Below, one piece after another: positions 46,071 to 58,359 of a stretch of 64,000 nucleotides of DNA; position 1 is the first letter of the stretch, and each line of letters begins with the position of its first letter. The stretch comes from Naganishia liquefaciens. Lineage: Eukaryota; Basidiomycota; Tremellomycetes; Filobasidiales; Filobasidiaceae. The notes under the pieces are model-generated. The model ran no database searches. It was not told the DNA's origin and was given only the letters and a program-made list of their open reading frames with translations. The stretch lies in the NCBI GenBank assembly GCA_013423385.1, contig BLZA01000017.1:1178001-1242000 (forward strand), given 5' to 3'. A program made the translations under genes and the position numbers.

Positions 46071-49000
46071 ATGGTACCGACAACTCCCCTTCGGGCAACA
46101 CAGTTCGGAACGATCGTCGCCGCGACTCCTGCTCATGAGCGGGAGGAAGATCAACGGCTGATCGGGGAGATCCTCGATAACATGAACAGCCACATCAGCG
46201 CAAATGGAGTCAATCCTATCGCTACGGAACAAGCGGAACTCACATCTGCTGAACAGGGTACCGCTCATTGGAATGTGACCGTAAAAGCACTCGTGCAAAT
46301 GGCAATTCTCGATATGCTCGCCAAGTGGGAGACATATACGAAGGACCCGGATCCGGAGGGAAAGGCACTCAACCTCTCATTCAATCTCGTGGAATCCGTC
46401 TTGCGAACACTGAAAAAGAAGTTTGAAGCGGATGGACGGCTGTTGTTTAGCGAACCGGGAGAGACCGAAGGTGGTGTGAGATCTCAGGGATCCGGCGACG
46501 ATATACCGCTGTACCGATGGCTGCTTCCTCGTCTTTGCTTTGCTGCGAGCGAGTTTGTTGCAAAACCCACGCTAAAGCGGTTTACGAGCGATACCTTGGA
46601 TTTGGCCGCATATCTGGTGGACGCCGTTGGGCAGTATCTGGACACACAGGCTCCAGAAGGAGCGATGGGAATGTACCTGGGAAAATCGTTGGTTTCGGGG
46701 TTGGTTGCCAGCTGTACAGGTGAGCAGTGATCGATCACGAGCGAGACAGGCCAGCTGATCCGTGGTCAGAACTACTGGATACGTCAAAAACGAATGACCA
46801 GGAAAACTTTACGATCCAGACGATCGCGCCAGATCGAAAGAGACGACCAGCTACTTTGCAGCCGCAAAAAGAGATAGTGAGTCAACCCACTCCTTCGGAG
46901 ATGAGCAGCTGACTAGGGTATCAAGGGCGACGGCAGTCCTCTCTACTGCATGCCATTCCCGAAAGGGAATGCTCGAATTGATCTAGGTCTCTGCATAGCT
47001 CAAATTATCTTTCGAGCTACCTGTCAATGTCATCAATCGGTTCCAAACTGGACCCTCTCCATCAACGATGACTTCATCGCCGTTTCCTCTGTGGTATGCC
47101 AGACAGGTCGGCACCTCATCTCGAAAATGGACAGTCTGCTGCAAGTGCAGCCGAGGAATGAGAAGCGGGAAATTGCTGTTCTGCGACAAATGGAGCCTAT
47201 CACCGCGATACTCGATTTGCTCAGTGGAAGCGCGAAAGGTGCCTTGCCACCGATCCCAAACCCGGCACTTCAGTTGATTGTCGGACTCTGTACCCGTCGG
47301 ATAACGGGACGACTCTCGACTACTGGAATGTCCGTCGATACGGAATATCAGCAGTCGCTAAAAGTCATTGACCGAAATCTGCTGCGCACGTTGGAGGCCA
47401 TTCGCACTCGAAGGACCGGGAGATCGGGCGGAGTCTTCTGGAATATACTGGCGGACCAATGGACTCACGAGATCAGGGACAAATGCCGTGATGAACTTGA
47501 TAAGGTGTCACCGGTAAGTTGACCAGCCAATGTCGTTGCGCTTCCTTATTGACAGACTTCGATCCAGGAAATCCGCTGTTTCTGGATCAAAATCGTACAT
47601 TGCCTTGTATCGCCTTTGGCAGCCAACCCCGTCAGCATCACTCAAGTCGTTCGTCCTTCTGATCTCGAAGTGGTTCTTCGCTCACTCTTGAGAGAACATG
47701 ATGCCGAAGGAAACGACAGCTCATTGAAGCATGATATGCAAATGGCATTCGAGACAATTGCGCCCATCCAGTCTGCTTGGCTGGAGCAAGCTTCCAATCG
47801 CGGCCTCAAGCGAAAGCGAAACCATCAAGTCTCTTCTCAGCATGTGGATCGTCCAGATCCTACATTGTTGCCTACCGGGATACAGCTGACCATCATCGGC
47901 AAAGAAGAGCACAATGCTGGTCTGTATTCGGCGATCTCCCCTTTCGCCCTGCAACAGCAGCATTGTGACAAACGCCCAAGAGTTGTCCTGGAAAAGTCAG
48001 CTTGGCATTCCGACGACGTCCACCGATACTGCGCCATTGATCCAGACTTTGCGGAGTTTGTTCACGATTGCTGGGACCCAATGGCGAAGATATTATGTGA
48101 ATGCTTGCCTGAGGACGAAAGTGGCTTGATTCCGAATTATGCGGAACACCGACGCGAATGGTACGAAGAATGGTCAGCCAAGAACCATGTCATGTTCGAG
48201 GGGATGCTCTCAGAGGGCGCGCAATGTCTCGTTCGTGATGTCTGCGCACGGATTGAGTCCTTGGGGAAATCGTAAGTGGTCATGCATAGTGAGCTCAAGT
48301 CCGGCTAACACGCGTTATAAGGTTCCCATTTAGCGACAAGCTCAAAGCGGTCAACTTGTTCACTTCCCTGCGAAAGCTTTACGGGCATTTCCCTCGCATA
48401 CATCGCCTCTTCCGGCGCAAAGAGACTATCGAGCCATGGCGTTGCTTGGAAGCGCGACACATCACCGTGTTGTGTTCATTTCTCACCAGGACATGGACCG
48501 ATCCTCCGGAACGAGATCCGAATGTCGACATTGCATTCTTCTCTGCCTTACAAAGTGCATTGTTCAGTGTCAAGACGGATTTATCCTCCAAGGCATTCTT
48601 CAGCCGTATACAGTGCGAACGCCTTATAGAATGCATGGAAACAGCCTTTGAAAAGGCGGACAGGCCTGTCAAGGTGGCTGTGGGGTGAGTTGGTCATCCT
48701 TTTGGTCTGTCGAATGCTAAAGTATCTCTACAGTGCATGTGCTGTCGCTTTTGTTCAGGCTTGGTATCAGACTGGATCGGAGGAGAGTGCGACCGAGAAC
48801 ATCGAGCCGCTAGTCGACTTTTTCGCTGCACAAGGTGATCCGATCAATGCATTCAAAGCAGAGCCAGCTATTTCGGTCATGGGTGAAATGGCAAAGTACG
48901 TTCTTCCGGATTTTGTCAAGATCGTGTTCATAATATTGCTCCAGATATGCCCAGGGACGTCTGCTGGGAGAACTTCTCGGCGAACTGCTGGTCAAATTGG

Positions 49001-52000
49001 GAGCGCCAAACAGCGCTCTCCGGTCATTGGCTTATGTTCAGGCGAGTCCAATCTCCATGACTGCTTTTTCTGGGCTGAAGCGGCATCTCTCTTCACAGCT
49101 GCTCGGCGTCGTGAGAGCGCATAAAAAGTCAGCGTTCAACATCGTCAAGCCTTACATGGATACTATCAGCATCCACATAATAACATCCTCCCTCGATGCA
49201 ATGAACGAAAGCTTACAATTCCTCGGCGTTCAAAGACCGACATTTCTTCGCCAAAATTATGTGCACATACTGCCCTACGCGATACTCCATCGCGACGCCG
49301 ACCTCATTCGACATACGTATGCCGCAGGCGACAATGATGGCAGTCTGGGAGGCCTCTTGATCAATCACAACTCCGATATCCTGGCCGAAGTGTTTACGCG
49401 GGAACATGATAGCAAGTTGAAGGATACACTCAAGTTTTACAGGGCTCTGGTGCAAGGCGATAATGATACGCAAGTAACCATCCCAAAGCTCATTACACTC
49501 TGCGTTGCGCCACTTCTCGTGCGCATGATCGTCAGACTGTGCAAATCCGAGTCGCACGATGCAATATTGAAGGCGTTGCAACGGGTTCATCAATTCGGTC
49601 ATCCGGATCAGCGTCGACAGAGTACGAAACAAGATGTCATCATTTTCCTCAAACAGCATATGCTTGGAATCATCTCGGAGTTGAATGACATGCTGCACGA
49701 CATGCATGAGAAGAAGACAATCAAGCAGAAACTCGAAGTCATCAGCAGCTACGAGGCTTTGATTCGCCTTGCAGGTTCCACAATGGCAGTCTATTCGCCT
49801 CAGGTATGGTAATCCTCTGCTTTGTAGTTCGACGGGAGTTGAGTTGTGCCTCTTCAATCCAGATCCTAGCAAGCTTGCAGAGCACAATTTGGGTTCCTCA
49901 GCTACGTCTCGAAACCCTGGAAGCGTGGCATGCTTACGCGACTCAGCTAAAATTTGTCGACATCGGGCCTTACATCGGATACACGGTGGCAGCTTTTGTG
50001 TCAGTCTGGTCCCAGATGACTGCACAGGAAAAGGAGATCGGGCGGGCAACCATCGAATACCTCATTGTGGATCACGTTTCGCTGCTGCATCAATACCTAG
50101 ACAATGTGGTTGATCTCAGCGGGATTTCCGAGTTGAACAAGGCTGCCAATCGACTGAAAGATCTCCGAAGCAAGCAGACACTTCGAGAACGCCTGCAAAA
50201 ACTGCTCGAAAGATGCGGTGATGATAACGTCGCTGTCGCAGAGCGCTCTCTGGCGGAACTACGCTCTCTCCTTTCGGAGCACAAGCGCGAGCTGGCCACA
50301 TTCTTCCGGGGTGATAGCTTCGACTGCATTTCGACAGCCATATATCGGGTATTGCTGCTCGCAACGGGACGAGACGGTGAAACGTGCCAGGGCATCCGGG
50401 ATGCGGCTTATGACTGCATGGGTGTTCTTGGCGCGCTGGATCCGGACAGATTCAAGCTCGATATCAGCGAAACGCCGGTATTGCTTTCGTACAACTTTGG
50501 CGGCTACGAGGAGTCGTCTGATTTCGCAATATGCTTGATCCAGACGTCTCTTATCAGCGCATACAAGACGACTACGGATACTCGACATCAAGCGCATCTA
50601 GCATACGCTATACAGGAACTACTCAAATTTTGCGGGTTCTCGCCCGAACTTTTTGACGACAACATCAAGTCCAAAGGCTCTCATTCACTCAAAGTCAGGG
50701 AGCGTTGGCGGGCTTTTCCTCAACACATGTTAGATACGATCGCGCCTCTTCTGGAAGGACGCTATGTCTACCCGAAGAATCTACCGGTCGTCCACTTCCC
50801 TCATCCAGTCTATGTCAACACTTCAACTTACCGTCAATGGCTTCAACGTTGGGCAATCGACTTGTTAGGCAATGTCCTAGAAGCTCCAGAGCCCAAGGGT
50901 TCGTCCACAGATCTCAAGGTCATTGCTGTCAAGAATTCGAAAATCATTTTTGGAGCGTTCCATTCGGTGCTCAAATCCTCCCAGGACGTGGGCGTGGCCC
51001 ATCATCTGCTGCCTCATCTGATATTGTACCTTCTTTTCTCGAAGGGTCCGGAAATTCAGAACGAAATCGCAGAAGAGATCCGAGCAGTATTGAGCGACCT
51101 CGTTAATCACAGGAACGAAGTACAGAGAGACAGACAAAATCTGAGCGCCCAGGTAAAGTCCCCCTTACCCTTCTGTCTTGTATAACACTTACAAATAGTT
51201 TCATCAGGCTGTTTTTGACCTGCTCGACCATTTCAGTAGATGGGTGCAACATCAAAAGACGGTCATCATGCGAGACTTCCGAGGTGGACGAGTTGATAAA
51301 ATTAACGACGCAGAGCGTCGAGCCGAGTACCAATATTTGAATGAACAAATTCCCAAAGTCGAAGGCCTCCTAAACGCCATCGACGCAGAACTACAGGCAG
51401 AGGCCGCTCTCATCACGCAAGCTTATGCTAGATCCCTCAGAGGCTTTGAAACTCGAATGGCGGCTCTACGGAGGTCCCAACGGCGTACTGACGCCGATCT
51501 GCAACCGTACTATGAGTATCTCCACCGGATATACGCCGATCTCGATGAACCGGATGGAATGGAAGGAGTTTCTGCCTTTATCGTCTCGCCCTCAATGGAC
51601 CACCAAATTCGAGAGCACGAGAGTGTCGGCCGATGGACATCTGCGCAGAGTTGCTGGGAGGTCAAGTTACAAGATAATGCTGATAACCTAGAGTTGCATT
51701 TGGGCTTGCTCCGGTGTCTACGCAGTCTGGGTCACTACGGTAGATTCGCATTTCCATGAAATCTGCATTCTATGCTGACCTCTACTCGGTAGATACTTTG
51801 CGAACGCATATCGAGGGTATTATCAGCAGACATCCCGAGTGGGCTCCCGACTTGGCCAACTATCGAGTTGAGGCGACGTGGATCGTACAAGATTGGGAAA
51901 GCTTGAGCCAGATTGTGGAATCAGGTGCAGACGGCCCCGAGATCAGCAAGGCGCGTGTCTTACAAGCGATTTCGAAGAAGGATTACGACAAGATTCCAGA

Positions 52001-55000
52001 ACTGTTGAAGGCTGCCCGACGACAGATAGGGTCTACCATCTCAGCCAATCATAGGACATACGCGCGCAACTACCCGGCATTACTGGATCTTCACATGTTG
52101 CATGATCTCGATGTCATCCAATCGACCTCGGCAGATCTGATCACGATGCAGAATATCAGCGAAGCCAACAAAGATGTACACCGCCGATCGCAAATCTCAG
52201 AACTCAAGGAAACGTTGTCAAATCGTCTTTCAACTATCTCGCCGTCCTTCAAGTATCAGGAACCAGTCTTATCTATGCGTCGAGCGGGCTTCAACCTGGT
52301 GTGAGCACCTGGCGCAATCATTTCCGACGTCAATAGCTAACATCGTTCCCCAGTCCAAACAACCTCGCTGACTTGAAAAACGAGCGAGGCATGGCTTGGT
52401 TGACTACGTCCAAAATCGCACGAAAAGCCGGTCATGTGCAGACGGCCTACAGCGCCATCCTGCAAGCCATGTCCCTTCACGCTCCTTTCGCGTTTGTGCA
52501 ACAGGCCAAGCTCTTGCGCGCAAACGGACAGCCGCTCAAAGCGTTGTCCGAGTTGGAGAATATGCTACCCACGCTGCGAACTGACTCTGCTGTGATCAAC
52601 CTCTCGGGCCACCCTACACCTCTACACGAAGAGCCATTCCAGAGCAGACAGAACGTTGCTTTGGCGAAAGTGAGCGCACATTGTATTACGATATCTAGGA
52701 TATGGCTAAACACTCCACTCAGGCTCTGTCGCTTTCGGCCAGGTGGGCCTTCGAAACGGAAAGGCTGGACGCGAATGACATCATCAAGCGATTCCAGAAA
52801 GCCATCAAGCTAGCGCAAGAGTCAGTACCTAGTCTCCACAGCTTGACGGGCGGGAATTTCTTACTTCAACTCTTCAACGTTTCGCAGGCAGGAAAGTCCT
52901 TATTACCATCTTGGGCATTACTATGACCAGTATGCGGAGAGCAATAAGACTACCGAGTGAGCCGCTTGGCGAATCTCTGTGTACGATAACTGACACTGGA
53001 ACGTATAGGAACATTGACTTGTTGCGGCTCAAAGTCTGCGAAAATTACGCACTGAGCTTAAGATTCGGTGTCAAGTACATTTACCGTACGATGCCTCGAA
53101 TGCTTACGCTTTGGTTAGACCTCGGCGAAGTTACTGCAGCCGAAAAAAAAGGCAAAGCGTAAATCGCATATCCCATCTCCACATGGCTATTGCTGATTTT
53201 GCTCTGGGCTCGACAGCGCGTCTACTGCGACCAATGTAGTTGAGAAGATGAACAAGGTTATGGACAATGCACGAAGGGAATTGCCCAAATATCAGGTCAG
53301 CTTGATTGACACCATTGGGCGACATCTGACTAATCCTCTTGCCATCTCGGTGCTCAGTGGCTGATTGCGTTTGGTCAGATCGTTGCGCGAATCGCCCACC
53401 CTAACAAGAACGTCTATACAGTCTTACTGAAAATCATGCGCGACGTTCTGAAGGAATACACACGCCAAGCCGTCTGGTCTTTTGTGGGATCGTATCACTC
53501 CAGAGATTCAGCTTCCTCGAAAGCAAAGACCTGCCAGCATCTGTTCCTGCAAATCAAGGTTGGGCATCGGTGAGATGCACAACATCAACGAAACTGACTG
53601 TCTTCTCGCATCAGGGCGCAAACACCACTGGCAACATGGCCCAACGGGTAATTGACTCGGCCGTCGCATTCTCTTCCATGCTCCTTCGCCTGTCGGAAGA
53701 TCCGGGTATCGACAAGGATTACGACCCGACCAAGAGCCGCAAGGAGAAACCCAACCACAACAAGTTGCATTTGACCATCAGCGCCAATTTCCCTTACGCC
53801 GCTAGGGTCTTCCCATCCGAAATGATCATGCCTTTGCAAAACGCATTGACGTGTACGCTTCCATCGAGTTCGGAGACCCTCAAGACGCATAACCCGTTCA
53901 TGCAGGGTTACGTTATTATCCAAGGTAGGCAGGACGAAGCGCAATAGCTTGTCCTGTACTCTGCTTATGCCTTGTCACAGGTATGCATGACGACATTGAA
54001 GTTATGCCTTCTCTCCAGCGACCGAAAAAGCTGTGCTTCATCGGGAACAACGGGCGCAAGTACAACTTCCTCGCCAAACCCGAAGACGATCTTCGAAAGG
54101 ACGCTCGGTTGATGGAGTTCAACTCGATGATCAATAAGCTTCTGAAGGGTAACACGGACACTCGAAAGCGTAATCTATGTAAGTCCTGTTTGAATCACTT
54201 GGATCTTGCGCTGAGATGTCTGAGCAAACAGATATCCGAACGTACGCCGTCATGCCACTGAATGAGGAATGTGGATTGCTGGAATGGGTGAACAACACGA
54301 TAGCGCTCCGAGCGATCCTCACCAAACTTTACGAACGCGAAAAGAAGAAGGTCTTTGTAAGTTTGCCAATCAGACTCATTTGTACCGCTCTGATGGCGGT
54401 GATCTTTCTGCAGTCCAACCAAATCTACTCTGACCTGGACGCAGCTAGACTACAAGGGCCAGCTGAAGCCGCAAAGTGCTTCAAGACCAAGATTCTACCA
54501 CAGTAAATTCGCCTCTTTGTGAAACATCACACGTGCTGATATGTATCGTGGACAGGTTCGCACCCTATGTTTTCCACCAATGGTTCTTTGAGATGTGGCC
54601 GGAACCGAACGCTTGGTTTACAGCTCGAACGGCGTATGCACGAACCTTGGCCGTCATGTCCATCGTTGGATTCGTTCTAGGGTAAGCTATCCGGCCGCGG
54701 TATCCCATTATCGGGCTAATGTTTCGGCGAAATTCAGTTTGGGCGATCGGCATGGGGAGAACATTCTGTTCGATAGCACCACTGGCGATACTGTCCATGT
54801 GGATTTCAATTGTCTATTTGAAAAGGTGCGTGTCGTTTTGCCGATGGGGAGCCTAGCTCACGTTCGCGATGCAGGGCAAAACGTTTGCCGTTCCAGAACG
54901 TGTGCCTTTCCGACTGACAGCGAATATGGTAGACGCGCTGGGAGCCACTGGCTATGAAGGTGAGTCTCGCAGCGTTTCCTCCTGTCATACCACTTTGCCA

Positions 55001-55464
55001 ACATTGCATGCATAGGTATCTTCCGACGGGCCGCAGAAGTCACCTTTGAAGAGCTGCGAACGAATCGCGATTCCCTGACTAGTGTTTTGGAAGCGTTCAT
55101 TCATGATCCCTTGACAGAGTGGCAGGCTGCAAAGGTGAGTCACGCCATTATCCTTGTGGCTCCGATTCACTGAACGGCTGCATTGCCGCTAGGACCGAGC
55201 GGGCCGCAAGAGCAAGAGCTCCCATGTCGATTTCCGCCAAATCGCGGCCAAGGCGCTTGATCCTATCCGGTGGAAGCTCAAGGGGACCATGGGCGATTCG
55301 GGAAATGGCGAGATGAGCGTGACGAATCAGGTGGACACGTTGATCAAGGAAGCGACGAGTCCCGCGAATCTGGTGAGTTTTGTCGACTGAACATTGTAGC
55401 GCCGGTTTCTGATCGCTGCGGATTCCAGGGTCAAATGTATGTCGGGTGGGCTTCGTGGCTGTAA
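46071..55464 (+). CDS. ATR: ATR/Mec1 phosphatidylinositol-3-kinase-like checkpoint kinase
   Basis: Master kinase of replication stress; recruited by Ddc2/ATRIP and acting through claspin. Start ATG 46071 ([16 protein letters not shown]). The N-terminal two thirds are alpha-helical HEAT-like repeats across many exons. The FAT domain begins near 51.2 kb with [15 protein letters not shown]-like sequence, [21 protein letters not shown] and [18 protein letters not shown]. The kinase domain starts near 54.0 kb: [37 protein letters not shown], then [19 protein letters not shown], the catalytic loop [12 protein letters not shown] and the metal-binding [11 protein letters not shown]. The FATC end reads [29 protein letters not shown], matching the ATR terminus; stop 55464. 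Roughly 20 short introns; full length is estimated at above 2,300 aa. All catalytic residues are present. Confidence 0.95.
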
Positions 55465-55974
55465 AAGTTGCTGGCGAACGTGGTTCGTGCCTAGTAGTAG
55501 TCACAAAATTACGCAACACATCGATCTCGGAGTGTATATACTGAATGGCGCGAGTCCAAAGTTCATTATGTATGCATCTGCTGTCTCAGCTCGATACGTT
55601 TCTCGGATGGCTATTTCAAGTGAAAGCTTGTGCTGCTCGTTTCCGCGTCGAAATGCTCCCATTCCGGCCTGGCCTCACGTTACTCGACGAGGCACCGCGA
55701 TGCCAGGCAGAAAAGACTGACAGCGCTATGTGCCGGCTGACGGTCATTGTCCAGGATGTCGAGATGACGAGATGACGAGACGACGAGAGACGCACGACGC
55801 CGACGCCGACCGTGCGATGATGAACGCGTTCCCTTGTTTTGCTTCCGCAACCCGGAGCGATCATCTTGCATAGATGCATCATCAGCGCGAGGGAATGATT
55901 ACTGAGACTATTCGTCGTCTACGGCGCATTTCCTTGCAACGTTTGCTCTTCCCGAGAGCATATCCTTCGCCGCC
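55465..55974. other. Intergenic, no gene recognised
   Basis: About 510 bp between ATR and the next start codon. ORFs here are short and featureless; a run of ACGA-type repeats near 55.77 kb is the only pattern. Confidence 0.55.
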
Positions 55975-58143
55975 ATGTCCCGCGCCTCCCTCACCACGGC
56001 CGTACAAGCCCACACGGCGATTCACGACCGCATCATGCGCGACCCGGACGCACTCACCTTTGACGTTCTCATCACGTGGCTCGACCTCTTGGCCCATATT
56101 GAGCGTGTCGATGTCAAGCTTGCGAGAAGTGTCGGGTCGCTTGCGGAGGAGGAGGGGCACGAGTGGACAGAGGAGCAGCGGTCTGTTATGAAGAAGTATT
56201 TGCGGGATTCCGAGGCGCGGAAGGAGCGGCGGAATGCGTATATCGCATGGTCGTTAATGCTGAGGCGGCATGTAAGTCTGGGTACTGTGAATGGAGGAAG
56301 GATATTCTTTGCTGATGATCGGGGATAGTACGTCAATACGTTGCTTACGCGCGCGCATGAGGACTCGCGGACGTCGCGGCAGTCGTTGACGCCGCTGTTG
56401 ACCTCACATATTTACCCGCTCTTTCCGCCATTCGAAATTAACGACTATTCGCGGTCGCCGCACTTGTTTGTGCGCAATACCGAGGAAGGGGAAAAGGCGC
56501 TTGTGGATAAAACGGTAGAGGCGTATGAGGATATCATTGTGTCTTGTGAAGATAATGGGTATGTTTGACACCTTGTTTCCGGAATCGTGGCTGATGCGTG
56601 TTAGTGCAGGGATTGGCGTCCGTCGCATCTCCCGCACGCAAAGCCCTTGCAAATGATCCTGGATAATTTGCGCAGATACGTCCAGTATGTGAGGAGAGCC
56701 TCTCGCCGCTTGAAACGTGCATTCCCAGACACAAACGAGACGGTGAATGGTCAGACCGATTCGGCACAGGAGCCGCTGGAGGCGAATACGTCAGAGCGTC
56801 CACAGGCGGGAGGTATGAATGATAAAGTAACGGTGCAGGACGAGTCCACCAAGAGCGATCGGAAGAATTCGAGTCGTCGGCGCCAAGAGAGCCGCGCGAC
56901 GCGAGCCGTGTTGGCGTTTTTCGGGGACTATGTCGAACCGGCGCACGTGGACAAGGGGGCCGGAAGCGAGGTGGTGGAGCGATCAACGGAGCAGGCTCAG
57001 GACACGGTCGATGCGATTCAGGTGGAAGTGGCGACAGGGGTAGAATCCGAGGTGTCGCTTGGGTCTCCGGCGTGGTCCGCCTCGGTTCGAGGGGAAAGGG
57101 ACGTCAAGACGGACGAACAGGATGCACAGCGCGACCGACCGGATACGTTGGCTGTCAGAGCTCCACCGCAGCCCGTCAAGACCGAGGACGCGTTTCCGTC
57201 TCGCCCACTGAAACGGAAACGCATGTCGATGCCCGGATACGACATCATCGAACGTCGCGTCCGTGAGCGCTCACGCATGCTCTCTGTGACGCCGGCGCGC
57301 GAGCGACGTGATCCCGAGGTATCCCGAAGCGAGTCGCGGACGCGCGGGGACTTGCCCTCGCGGGTCCGGAGAGCAAGTATGGGTTCGCAAACGCATGAAC
57401 GGACCCCGGCGCCGTTGTTTATGCGTGCGCCGACATCGGAGCGGGAAGAACCACCGATTGGAAGCGTATGCGTGCCGAGTCCCGGGATGCGCTTCGAGAT
57501 GGACGCCGAGGGCCGACTGGTGTATATCGGGATGGCCGAGGGCGCGTCCTCGCCTGCAACCACCACGTTGCGCACGCCTGAAGTGGCTAGGCGGTCGTTG
57601 CAGAAAGTCAAGGATGCGGCGGGGGCGACGCGGGGCGGACAGGCGGCAAGTCCCGCGACGGGGAGCGCGCGGAGGGGGTTTGTCAAGCCGCTGGTGAAGG
57701 TGCGGGGCGTCAAAGTGGAGGAGGAAGTGGGTTTCGAGGGTGAGAAGCTGATGGGCGGGGAGCGACTGGAGGGGAGTAAGCGGGACGTGGTGTCTGGAAA
57801 CTCATCCGGTCCGAGTCTCTCGAAATCATCGGACGAATCTTCCGGCGCAGTTGGACACGGGGAGGCGCGCTTGGATATCCGATCGTCTTCAGTAAGGTCT
57901 GTGACGACAACCGACAACGCCCGGAACTCGCGCGGCGTCAGGACGACACCGACAACGACACCGACAACGACGACGACGACGACGAGCCATGTCTCGTCAC
58001 GGAAACGACCGGCACCGTTTGACGATTCGACGGTGCAGCGCGTGCCCCCAGGGTATCACGCGGCAGGGAGGAGGCTCTCGTCGAGCGAGGTCGCTGCCGC
58101 TGCGTTCTCCTACGCGCGCCGGGGGGGATCGGGCCGACGGTAG
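55975..58143 (+). CDS. Unknown protein with helical N-terminus and long disordered tail
   Basis: Three exons: 55975 to about 56272, about 56330-56560, and about 56611-58143; roughly 690 aa. The first 180 residues look folded and helical (TTAVQAHTAIHDRIMRDPDA, LLAHIERVDVKLARSVGSL, NTLLTRAHEDSRTSRQSL, LVDKTVEAYEDIIVSC, QMILDNLRRYVQYVRRASRRL). The remainder is charged, Ser/Thr/Arg-rich and probably disordered, with basic stretches such as RPLKRKRM that could be nuclear localisation signals, and a poly-Thr run (TTPTTTPTTTTTTTS) from an ACGACA-type repeat. I do not recognise the family. It lies between ATR and Rtt107/Brc1, both nuclear genome-stability genes. Confidence 0.7.
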
Positions 58144-58251
58144 GGGATCGGGGGGAGGGTGGCGAATGCGGTCTTGTCCTTGTAATAGTTTGCTTCCGCT
58201 GACGCGTCGAGTGACGCGACGCGCGAGAGGAGAGGAGAGAGGCACATGAGC

Positions 58252-58303
58252 GAATGAATGAATGAATGAATGAATGAATGAATGAATGAATGAATGAATG
58301 AAT
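58252..58303 (+). repeat. (GAAT)13 microsatellite
   Basis: Thirteen perfect GAAT units in the 216-bp gap before the BRCT-protein start codon; in its likely 5' UTR or promoter. Confidence 0.95.
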
Positions 58304-58359
58304 GAGAGAATCCCCTTCTGCCGGCCATGGCATGCCTTGCAACGAGTCGAGTCGACACC